A stretch of DNA of 8,648 nt from Pseudomonadota bacterium (lineage in GTDB: Bacteria; Myxococcota; Myxococcia; Myxococcales; Myxococcaceae): contig JAFADT010000900.1 in the NCBI GenBank assembly GCA_023424585.1, positions 1-8,648 on the forward strand, given 5' to 3'. Made by a program: the position numbers and the translations under genes. Under the pieces are notes generated by a model. The model was given only the letters and a program-made list of their open reading frames with translations, had not been told where the DNA came from and made no database searches. Shown piece after piece: positions 1-5,235 of the stretch (position 1 is its first letter; the number at the start of each line of letters is the position of its first letter).

Positions 1-80
1 CCCCGGGCGCGCGCGACGGCGGACAGGCTGCCGCGCCGGGCGATGTCCAGGAACAGCTCCATCTCGTCGAAGCGATCCAT
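1..80 (-). CDS. LysR-family transcriptional regulator, N-terminal fragment
   Basis: Reading the minus strand from the ATG at 80-78 gives MDRFDEMELFLDIARRGSLS and then AVARAR, where the window ends. This is the start of a LysR-type winged helix-turn-helix DNA-binding domain: 'F..I...GSLSAVAR' matches the family pattern in which a Gly-Ser-(Leu/Phe)-(Ser/Thr)-x-A-A segment opens the helix-turn-helix. Only 26 codons are visible, so the effector domain and full length cannot be judged. The gene is divergent from the dehydrogenase at 191-985, the usual layout for a LysR regulator and its target. The inferred role is control of that neighbour and possibly of the polyketide operon beyond it. The family call is good; the target is inferred. 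Confidence 0.8.
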   Translation of the reverse strand, partial: MDRFDEMELFLDIARRGSLSAVARAR

Positions 81-82
81 TG

Positions 83-97
83 TTCGAAGCTATCGAA
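83..97. promoter_or_regulatory. Candidate LysR operator palindrome
   Basis: The sequence TTCGAAGCTATCGAA is a perfect 5-bp inverted repeat (TTCGA/TCGAA) around a 5-nt spacer. The T at 84 and the A at 96 give the T-N11-A pattern typical of LysR-type binding sites. It lies 2 bp upstream of the regulator's start codon and about 93 bp upstream of the dehydrogenase start, so bound protein could repress its own gene and act on the divergent one. It is unusually AT-rich for this window. The palindrome is seen directly; its use as an operator is inferred. Confidence 0.5.
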
Positions 98-108
98 TGC
101 TGGTTTGC

Positions 109-125
109 ATGGCGTGGCCATTGTT
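109..125 (+). promoter_or_regulatory. Possible sigma54-like promoter / second inverted repeat upstream of the SDR gene
   Basis: TGGCGTGGCCATTGTT (110-125) matches the sigma54 consensus TGGCACGnnnnTTGCW at TGGC, G, TTG and the final W. The normally invariant C of the -12 GC is T here, and the -24 block lacks AC. Overlapping it, ATGGC-GTG-GCCAT (109-121) is a perfect inverted repeat, so the site may instead bind a dimeric regulator. A start near 135 would leave a leader of about 55 nt before the ATG at 191. No convincing sigma70-type -35/-10 pair was seen in the gap. Confidence 0.2.
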
Positions 126-190
126 TCGGAGGCTCGCGGACCGCATACCCACGGACCTCGAGCCTCTCTCCTCTCTCCCTGGGACACCCC

Positions 191-985
191 ATGCGCATCG
201 AACTCACTGGAAGGATTGCCCTCGTCACCGGCTCCACGGCCGGCATCGGCCTGGCCGCGGCGAAGGGGCTGGCGGCGGCGGGCGCCACGGTCATCGTCAA
301 CGGCCGCACGCAGCAGGCGGTGGACCGGGCCATCGCGGCGGTGCGCGAGGCGGCCCCGGGCGCGGCGGTGAAGGGCTTCGCGGGAGACCTGGGCACGGCG
401 GAGGCCTGCGAGGCGCTCGTCGCGGCGCACCCCCACTGCGACATCCTCATCAACAACCTGGGCATCTTCCAGCCGAAGGACTTCTTCGACGTGCCCGACG
501 CGGACTGGAGCCGCTTCTTCGAGGCGAACGTCCTGTCCGGCGTGCGGCTGTCGCGCGCGTACCTGCCGGGGATGCAGAAGCAGGGCTGGGGCCGCGTGGT
601 GTTCGTCTCCTCCGAGTCCGCGCTGAACATCCCCACGGAGATGATCCACTACGGCGTGACCAAGACGGCGCAGCTGGCCGTCGCGCGCGGGCTGGCCAAG
701 CGCATGGCGGGCACCGGCGTCACGGTCAACTCCGTGCTGCCGGGCCCCACCGTGTCCGACGGCTTCCGCCAGATGGTCCGCGAGGAGCACGAGAAGACGG
801 GCCGCTCCTACGAGGACATCGCCGCGGACTTCATCCGGGCGAACCGGCCCAGCTCCATCCTCCGCCGTGCCTCCAGCGTGGAGGAGGTGGCGAACATGAT
901 CGTCTACGTCGCGTCGCCCCAGGCCTCCGCCACCACCGGCGCCGCGCTGCGCGTCGATGGGGGCGTGGTGGACTCCATCGTCTGA
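191..985 (+). CDS. Short-chain dehydrogenase/reductase (SDR), classical type
   Basis: This 264-residue protein has the full classical SDR set. The cofactor loop is TGSTAGIG (residues 13-20), the NNLG structural motif is at 88-91, and the catalytic residues are Asn113, Ser141, Tyr154 and Lys158 (YGVTK). A PGPT segment at 185-188 follows the active site and GGVV ends the fold near 257-260. Arg39 after the second strand (VNGRT) suggests NADP(H) preference. The start is set at MRIELTGRIALVTG because the cofactor strand follows directly; the frame is open to TTG at 80, but that stretch is intergenic in character. No clear Shine-Dalgarno sequence precedes the ATG. It is an oxidoreductase of unknown substrate. 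It is divergent from a LysR gene and 254 nt upstream of the polyketide operon, so it could tailor that product or be an independent LysR target. Confidence 0.92.
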   Translation: MRIELTGRIALVTGSTAGIGLAAAKGLAAAGATVIVNGRTQQAVDRAIAAVREAAPGAAVKGFAGDLGTAEACEALVAAHPHCDILINNLGIFQPKDFFDVPDADWSRFFEANVLSGVRLSRAYLPGMQKQGWGRVVFVSSESALNIPTEMIHYGVTKTAQLAVARGLAKRMAGTGVTVNSVLPGPTVSDGFRQMVREEHEKTGRSYEDIAADFIRANRPSSILRRASSVEEVANMIVYVASPQASATTGAALRVDGGVVDSIV

Positions 986-989
986 GCGC

Positions 990-1041
990 CGCGGGCGGGC
1001 CCCGCGCGTCAGGGGGGGCGCTGGGGGTGGGGTTCCCCCAG
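990..1041 (+). terminator. Two GC-rich hairpins after the SDR gene, possible terminator
   Basis: Five bases after the SDR stop is CGCGGG (990-995)/CCCGCG (1001-1006), a 6-bp stem with a 5-nt loop. It is followed by CTGGGGG (1021-1027)/CCCCCAG (1035-1041), a 7-bp stem with a 7-nt loop. Neither has a downstream T-tract, so this is a hairpin-type pause or terminator at best, and GC richness raises the chance of random stems. The rest of the 254-nt gap (986-1239) shows no gene and no recognisable -35/-10 promoter. Confidence 0.3.
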
Positions 1042-1239
1042 GCCGCGCCCAGGGCCACAGCCGTAGCCGGACCGTGACAGGCGGGGCCTCCAGGGCCGAC
1101 GCCAGGGCGTCGCGTGTGCAACAGTGTAGGCGTCCGGCGGGGTTCAGGGGCATGCAGCCCGGTCGATAGACCATCGCATCCCGCCCCGCCGCTGATTATG
1201 CCTGGGGCTCGGCTCCCGGGTGGGACCCTCCAGGACTTC

Positions 1240-2325
1240 ATGCCCAGCACGACCCGTCACGACCCCGCGCCATCCCCTTCGTTGAGCGCGGTGGGGCGCG
1301 CGCTCCCGCCGCACTACGCGAGCCAGGAGCAGCTCATCGCGGCGCTTCGCGGCCTGTGGGCGACGAAGCACTTCAACCTGGAGCGGCTGGAGGACCTGCA
1401 CCGCAACGTGCAGGTGGGGGGCCGGCACCTGGCGCTGCCCCTGGAGGAGTACCCGGCGCTCGCCACGTTCCAGCAGCGCAACGACGCGTGGATCCGCGTG
1501 GCCACCGAGCTGTCGGAGCAGGTGGCGCGGGAGGCGCTGTCGCGCGCGGGGCTCACCCCGAAGGACGTGGACCACGTCTTCTTCGTCACGGTGACGGGCA
1601 TCGCCACGCCCAGCGTGGACGCGCGGCTGGTCAACCGGATGGGCCTGCGCGACGACGTGAAGCGCACGCCCCTCTTCGGCCTGGGCTGCGTGGCGGGCGC
1701 GGCGGGCCTGGCGCGCGCGTCGGACTACCTGCGCGCGTTCCCCAGGCAGACGGCGCTGCTCATCGCCACGGAGCTGTGCTCGCTCACGCTCCAGCGCGAG
1801 GACCTGTCCATCCCCAACATCATCGCCTCCGGCCTCTTCGGAGACGGCGCGGCGTGCGTGGTGCTGCGGGGCGCGGAGGCAGGCGGCGCCGGGCCGCGCG
1901 TGGTGGGCTCGCGGTCGGTGTTCTACCCGGACACCGAGCGGGTGATGGGCTGGGACGTGGTGGACACGGGCTTCAAGGTGGTGCTGTCCGCCAAGGTGCC
2001 GCAGCTGGTGAAGGAGCACATCCGCGGCAACGTGGACGGCTTCCTCGCGGAGCACGGGCTGACCCGCGAGGATGTGCGGCACTGGGTGGCGCACACCGGC
2101 GGTCCCAAGGTGCTGGAGGGCTTCGAGGCCGCGCTGGAGCTGGAGGCGGGCGCGCTGGAGCGCTCGTGGAGGTCGCTGCGGCAGGTGGGCAACCTGTCCA
2201 GCGCGTCCGTGCTCTTCGTGCTGGGTGAGACGCTGGAGGAGGCGGACGTGAAGCCGGGCGACTGGGGCGTGGTGATGGCCATGGGCCCGGGCTTCTGCGC
2301 GGAGATGGTGCTGGTGCGATGGTGA
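1240..2325 (+). CDS. Type III polyketide synthase (alkylpyrone/alkylresorcinol synthase-like)
   Basis: The protein has 361 residues, usual for the chalcone/stilbene synthase superfamily. The Cys-His-Asn triad is visible: Cys150 in LFGLGCVAGAAG, His285 in VAHTGGPK and Asn318 in VGNLSSAS. MGPGF (348-352) matches the conserved C-terminal GFGPG-type loop. The block around 229-250 (YPDTERVMGWDV..DTGF) resembles bacterial lipid-type synthases such as ArsB, BpsA and SrsA, which extend long acyl starters with malonyl-CoA to pyrones or resorcinols. The ATG at 1240 is chosen because AGGA (1232-1235) lies 4 nt upstream. The ATG at 1198 and GTG at 1114 are in frame but lack a ribosome site and add atypical sequence. 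It overlaps the methyltransferase gene by 7 nt, and the FAAL and ACP genes downstream suggest an acyl-ACP starter. The product ring type cannot be read from sequence. Confidence 0.93.
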   Translation: MPSTTRHDPAPSPSLSAVGRALPPHYASQEQLIAALRGLWATKHFNLERLEDLHRNVQVGGRHLALPLEEYPALATFQQRNDAWIRVATELSEQVAREALSRAGLTPKDVDHVFFVTVTGIATPSVDARLVNRMGLRDDVKRTPLFGLGCVAGAAGLARASDYLRAFPRQTALLIATELCSLTLQREDLSIPNIIASGLFGDGAACVVLRGAEAGGAGPRVVGSRSVFYPDTERVMGWDVVDTGFKVVLSAKVPQLVKEHIRGNVDGFLAEHGLTREDVRHWVAHTGGPKVLEGFEAALELEAGALERSWRSLRQVGNLSSASVLFVLGETLEEADVKPGDWGVVMAMGPGFCAEMVLVRW

Positions 2326-2894
2326 CCGGCACGCAGGCGCTGTTCGCGGGCTTCATGGCGCTGCTCGTCGCGGAGCGGCTGCTGGAGCTGGTGCTCTCCA
2401 AGCGCAACGCGGCGCGGGCGTTCGCGCGGGGCGGGGTGGAGACGGGGCAGGGGCACTACCGGTTCATGGTCGTGTTCCACGCGCTGTTCCTCGTCGCGTG
2501 CGTCGCGGAGGTGTTCGGCCTCCAGCGGCCCTTCTGGGGCGCGTGGAGCTGGGCGGCGCTGGGGGGCGCGGGGGTGGCGCAGGCGCTGCGGTACTGGGCC
2601 ATCGGGACGCTGGGGGATCGGTGGAACTCGCGCATCATCGTGGTGCCGGGGCTGGCGCCGGTGACGGGCGGGCCCTACCGGTTCCTGCGGCATCCGAACT
2701 ACGTGGCGGTGGTGCTGGAGCTGTGGTGCGTGCCGCTCATCCACGGGGCGTGGGTGACGGCGGTGGTCTTCACGGTGGGCAACGCGGCGCTGCTCTACGT
2801 GCGCATCCGCGCGGAGGAGGCGGCGCTCGGGGCGATGTACTCCGAGGCCTTCGCCCACCGTCCCCGCTTCATTCCGGAGGTTCGCCGTGGCTGA
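2319..2894 (+). CDS. ICMT-family membrane methyltransferase (SrsB/BpsB-like)
   Basis: This 191-residue, strongly hydrophobic protein has about five membrane segments (near 4-21, 50-67, 73-92, 129-149 and 146-160). The isoprenylcysteine carboxyl methyltransferase signature is present: RHPNY at 124-128, with a C-terminal RAEEAALG at 164-171 before the amphipathic tail. The HYRFMVVFHALFLVA block (46-60) resembles methyltransferases encoded beside type III synthases. In Streptomyces griseus SrsB and Bacillus subtilis BpsB, that family O-methylates alkylresorcinols or alkylpyrones using S-adenosylmethionine. The same role at the membrane is inferred here. The ATG at 2319 overlaps the synthase stop by 7 nt; a GTG at 2322 is an alternative start. 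It overlaps the ACP gene by 8 nt. A prenylated-protein substrate is unlikely in this context. Confidence 0.88.
   Translation: MVTGTQALFAGFMALLVAERLLELVLSKRNAARAFARGGVETGQGHYRFMVVFHALFLVACVAEVFGLQRPFWGAWSWAALGGAGVAQALRYWAIGTLGDRWNSRIIVVPGLAPVTGGPYRFLRHPNYVAVVLELWCVPLIHGAWVTAVVFTVGNAALLYVRIRAEEAALGAMYSEAFAHRPRFIPEVRRG
2876..2880 (+). promoter_or_regulatory. Ribosome binding site fixing the GTG start of the ACP gene
   Basis: GGAGG at 2876-2880, inside the end of the methyltransferase gene, lies 6 nt before the GTG at 2887. This near-perfect Shine-Dalgarno sequence favours the GTG over the in-frame ATG at 2902. It should give the carrier protein strong initiation of its own, in line with the need for excess ACP over enzymes. 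Confidence 0.6.
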
Positions 2895-3162
2895 CATCGT
2901 GATGGAGGCGCTGGCGGAGATCCGCCGCATCGTCCAGGAGGAGCTGGAGTTCGAGGGCGAGGTGGAGCCCTCGCACGACCTCCTGCGCGACCTGCACCTG
3001 GACAGCCTGGGGCTGACGGTGCTGGCGGTGGGGCTGGAGAACCGCTTCCGGGTGCTCTTGTCGGAGGAGGACGCGCAGGGCGTGCGCACGGTGGAGGACC
3101 TGGCGCGGCTGGTGGGCGCGAGGGTCGGAGCCGCGAAGCCGGACGCGGGGGCGCACCCGTGA
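2887..3162 (+). CDS. Stand-alone acyl carrier protein
   Basis: This 91-residue acidic protein has the carrier-protein helix pattern and the phosphopantetheine site LHLDSLGLT, with Ser40 as the predicted attachment residue. The DSLGL sequence is the classic ACP/PCP motif. The length is close to the usual 75-90 residues, with a short Ala/Gly/Pro-rich tail after about residue 80 (VGARVGAAKP). The GTG start is supported by GGAGG 6 nt upstream. The gene overlaps the methyltransferase by 8 nt and the FAAL by 4 nt (GTGA). The inferred role is to receive the fatty acyl group from the adjacent acyl-AMP ligase and present it to the type III synthase. A phosphopantetheinyl transferase is needed from elsewhere in the genome, as none is in the window. 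Confidence 0.93.
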   Translation: MADIVMEALAEIRRIVQEELEFEGEVEPSHDLLRDLHLDSLGLTVLAVGLENRFRVLLSEEDAQGVRTVEDLARLVGARVGAAKPDAGAHP

Positions 3163-4916
3163 AGGGGCCGCCCCTGCCGGCGCTGAAGCACGCCACGGTG
3201 AACGCGATGCTGAAGGCGACGTCGCACACGTCGCTGGGGCTGGTGTTCGTGGACGCCGCCGAGCACGAGACGTCCCTGCCGTGGGCCCAGGTCTACCGGC
3301 GGGCGAAGCGCGCGGCGGCAGGGCTGGCGCGGTTGGGCGTGCGCCCGGGGGACCGGGTGGCGCTGCTGCTGCCCACGTCGCCCGCGTTCATGGACGCGTA
3401 CTTCGGCGCGCTGCTGGCGGGCGCGGTGCCGGTGCCGCTGTATCCGCCGGTGCGGCTGGGGCGGCTGGCGGAGTACCACCGCTCGACGGCGCGGATGCTC
3501 CAGCTGACGGGCGCGGCGGTGGTGCTGACGGACACGCGCGTGCGGCTGCTGCTGGGCCCGAGCATTGAGCAGGCCCGGCCCAGGCTGGGCTGTCACACGG
3601 TGGACGCGGTGATGCACGGCGACGGGGACCTGGAGGTGGAGGTGGGGCCCGACGCGCTGGGGCTCATCCAGTTCTCCTCCGGCTCCACGGTGGAACCGAA
3701 GCCGGTGGCGCTGACGCACGGGGCGCTGGTGGCGCAGGTGGCGGCGCTGGAGGCGGCGATGCCGGTGGCGCCGGGCGTGACGCCGGTGGGCGTGAGCTGG
3801 CTGCCGCTGTACCACGACATGGGGCTCATCGGCTGTGTGCTCGCGGCGCTGTACTACCCGGGCAGCCTGGTGCTGATTCCGCCGGAGACGTTCCTGGTGA
3901 AGCCGGCGCTGTGGCTGCGCGCGCTGTCGCGGCACCGGGGCTTCGTGTCGCCCGCGCCGAACTTCGCGTACGGGTTGTGCCTGAAGCGGGTGAAGGACGC
4001 GGACCTCCAGGGCGTGGACCTGTCCGGGTGGCTGCACGCGCTCAACGGCGCGGAGCCGGTGTCCCCGGAGACGCTGCGCCGCTTCGCGGAGCGGTTCGAG
4101 AAGTGGGGCTTCTCCGCGCGGGCGCTGCGGCCGGTGTATGGCCTGTCGGAGGCGTCGCTGGCGGTGACGTTCCCGCCCGGGGGCCGGGGGCCGCGCGAGC
4201 TGGGCGTGGATGCGGCCGCGCTGGCACGCGAGGGCCAGGCGCGCGACGGGGCTCGGACGCTGGTGAGCGTGGGCTCGCCGGTGGCGGGCTTCGAGGTGCA
4301 GGTGCGCGGCGAGGACGGCGCGGTGTTGCCGGAGCGCCAGGTGGGCCGCGTGTTCGCGAAGGGGCCGTCGGTGATGCGCGGCTACTTCGGGGACGCGGAG
4401 GCGACGGCGCGCGCGCTGGTGGCGGAGGGGTGGCTGGACACGGGCGACCTGGGCTTCAGCGCGGACGGGGAGCTGTATCTGACGGGCCGCGCGAAGGACC
4501 TGGTCATCATCCGGGGCGCGAACCACGCGCCGCAGGCCTTCGAGGATCCGCTGCTCGAGGTGGAGGGCGTGCGCACGGGCTGCGCGGTGGCGCTGGGCTT
4601 CACACCCGAGGGATGCGAGGACGAAGCGCTGCTCATCCTGGCGGAGCGCGCGGAGCGGGGCCCGGACGAGGCGTCGGTGGAGGCGGACATCCGCGCGGCG
4701 GTGATCGGTGCCACGGGCGTGCAGCCGCACACGGTGAAGCTGCTGGAGCCGGGGACGCTGCCGCGCACGTCCAGCGGCAAGCTGCGGCGGAGCGAGGCGT
4801 TGCGGCGCTATCTGGCCGGAGAGCTGACCGCGCCGAAGAAGGTGGGCGCGGTGGGGCTCGCGGTGGAGATGGCGAAGAGCGCGCTGGCGATGGTGCGCGC
4901 GGAGCACGACTCATGA
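3159..4916 (+). CDS. Fatty acyl-AMP ligase (FAAL)
   Basis: The 585-residue length is typical of stand-alone FAALs. Adenylation motifs appear in order: FSSGST (172-177) with VEPK for the ATP phosphate loop, LPLYHDMGLIG (215-225), YGLSEASLAVTF (327-338), DTGDLGF (427-433), GRAKDLVIIRGANHAPQ (443-459) and PRTSSGK with the C-terminal lysine Lys541. The YHDMGLIG and RGANHAPQ forms are characteristic of FAALs rather than CoA ligases. FAALs make acyl-adenylates and pass the acyl group to a carrier protein. The expected reaction is therefore fatty acid + ATP to acyl-AMP, then transfer to the ACP encoded immediately upstream. The GTG at 3159 overlaps the ACP stop by 4 nt. An ATG at 3207 is possible but would cut into the first helix. 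A tail after about residue 555 (APKKVGAVGLAVEMAKSALA) may be an amphipathic or membrane-associated helix. Confidence 0.93.
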   Translation: MKGPPLPALKHATVNAMLKATSHTSLGLVFVDAAEHETSLPWAQVYRRAKRAAAGLARLGVRPGDRVALLLPTSPAFMDAYFGALLAGAVPVPLYPPVRLGRLAEYHRSTARMLQLTGAAVVLTDTRVRLLLGPSIEQARPRLGCHTVDAVMHGDGDLEVEVGPDALGLIQFSSGSTVEPKPVALTHGALVAQVAALEAAMPVAPGVTPVGVSWLPLYHDMGLIGCVLAALYYPGSLVLIPPETFLVKPALWLRALSRHRGFVSPAPNFAYGLCLKRVKDADLQGVDLSGWLHALNGAEPVSPETLRRFAERFEKWGFSARALRPVYGLSEASLAVTFPPGGRGPRELGVDAAALAREGQARDGARTLVSVGSPVAGFEVQVRGEDGAVLPERQVGRVFAKGPSVMRGYFGDAEATARALVAEGWLDTGDLGFSADGELYLTGRAKDLVIIRGANHAPQAFEDPLLEVEGVRTGCAVALGFTPEGCEDEALLILAERAERGPDEASVEADIRAAVIGATGVQPHTVKLLEPGTLPRTSSGKLRRSEALRRYLAGELTAPKKVGAVGLAVEMAKSALAMVRAEHDS

Positions 4917-4932
4917 GTGCGGCGGCGCTCGC

Positions 4933-5235
4933 GTGACCGCTCCGGTGCGCGGGGCACGGGCTGCTCGGAGCGGGATGGGGCGCGAAGCAGCGCTCCGTGC
5001 GGCTCCTGTAGTGCGCGGGGCACGGGCTGCTCGGAGCGGGATCGGGCGCGATGCAGCGCTCCGTGCGGCTCCTGTAGTGCGCGGGGCACGGGCTGCTCGG
5101 AACGGAATGGGGCGCGAAGCTGCGCTCCGCGCGGCTCCTGTGCCGCGCGGAGCACGAGACGGTTGGCGTGGGGTGGCGTGTACGCTGAGGCCCCGCGGAA
5201 CCTGCTCTGGCTTGCCGCGCCCTGTGACCCGATGA
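4933..5235 (+). CDS. Possible small repetitive Arg/Ala-rich peptide ORF (doubtful)
   Basis: A 100-codon frame starts at the GTG 17 nt after the FAAL stop and ends with a TGA (5233-5235) that overlaps the ATG of the flavoenzyme gene (ATGA). It encodes three 22-residue repeats beginning VRGARAARSGMGREAA. Comparing units 2 and 3 with unit 1 shows seven base changes. Six fall at third codon positions of this frame, four are synonymous, and the rest are conservative (Met/Ile, Glu/Asp, Ser/Asn). That pattern favours translation. Against it, only 13 of 22 third positions in unit 1 are G or C, far below neighbouring genes, there is no clear Shine-Dalgarno sequence, and I recognise no family. If real, it would be a small, very basic protein. 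It may equally be a non-coding repeat block. Confidence 0.22.
   Translation: MTAPVRGARAARSGMGREAALRAAPVVRGARAARSGIGRDAALRAAPVVRGARAARNGMGREAALRAAPVPRGARDGWRGVACTLRPRGTCSGLPRPVTR
4945..5158. repeat. Three 66-bp tandem repeats plus a partial fourth
   Basis: Units start at 4945, 5011 and 5077 with GTGCGCGGGGCACGG, and a partial degenerate copy (16 bp) starts at 5143. Unit 2 differs from unit 1 at 2 of 66 positions and unit 3 differs at 5 of 66, so the amplification is recent or maintained. There are no unique spacers, so this is not a CRISPR array. The unit length is a multiple of three, keeping several frames open. GTGC/GCAC pairs within a unit, and CCGTGC (4995-5000) can pair with GCACGG (5020-5025) of the next unit. 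Together with 5159-5231, which shows nothing recognisable beyond a lone TACGCT (5181-5186) with no fitting -35, it separates the FAAL from the flavoenzyme gene by 315 bp in an otherwise overlapping operon. Confidence 0.9.

Noticed and set aside
80..190. Longer SDR start at TTG 80
   Set aside because: This region is the divergent promoter gap with palindromes. The translation lacks SDR character, and the cofactor-binding strand begins right after ATG 191.
1114..1239. Longer type III PKS start at GTG 1114 or ATG 1198
   Set aside because: There is no ribosome site before either start, and the added residues do not resemble the family N-terminus. ATG 1240 has AGGA 4 nt upstream and gives the normal length.
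1240..2325. Beta-ketoacyl-ACP synthase III (FabH) instead of a type III PKS
   Set aside because: The triad spacing, the GLGCVAGAAG cysteine context, the MGWDV block and the terminal MGPGF loop fit the chalcone-synthase-type family rather than FabH.
1923..4907. 994-codon minus-strand open frame across the PKS, methyltransferase, ACP and FAAL genes
   Set aside because: It is antisense to four genes with clear catalytic motifs. Its translation is Arg/His/Gln-rich with no recognisable domain, as expected from the strong third-position G/C bias of the plus-strand genes.
4960..5000. Conserved pseudoknot-order RNA structure inside each repeat (GCTGCT/AGCAGC crossing CGGAGCG/CGCTCCG)
   Set aside because: The complementary segments exist in unit 1. 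Unit 2 and unit 3 each carry uncompensated changes that break a pairing, so there is no sign that structure is being maintained.
4945..5158. CRISPR array
   Set aside because: The repeats are directly adjacent with no unique spacers, the units are 66 bp, and no cas gene is in the window.
4917..5231. N-terminal extension of the flavoprotein by 105 residues starting at GTG 4917
   Set aside because: The extension is the Cys/Arg-rich translation of the repeats. Differences between units fall at first codon positions and are non-conservative, and the FAD-binding strand begins right after the ATG at 5232 or GTG at 5247.
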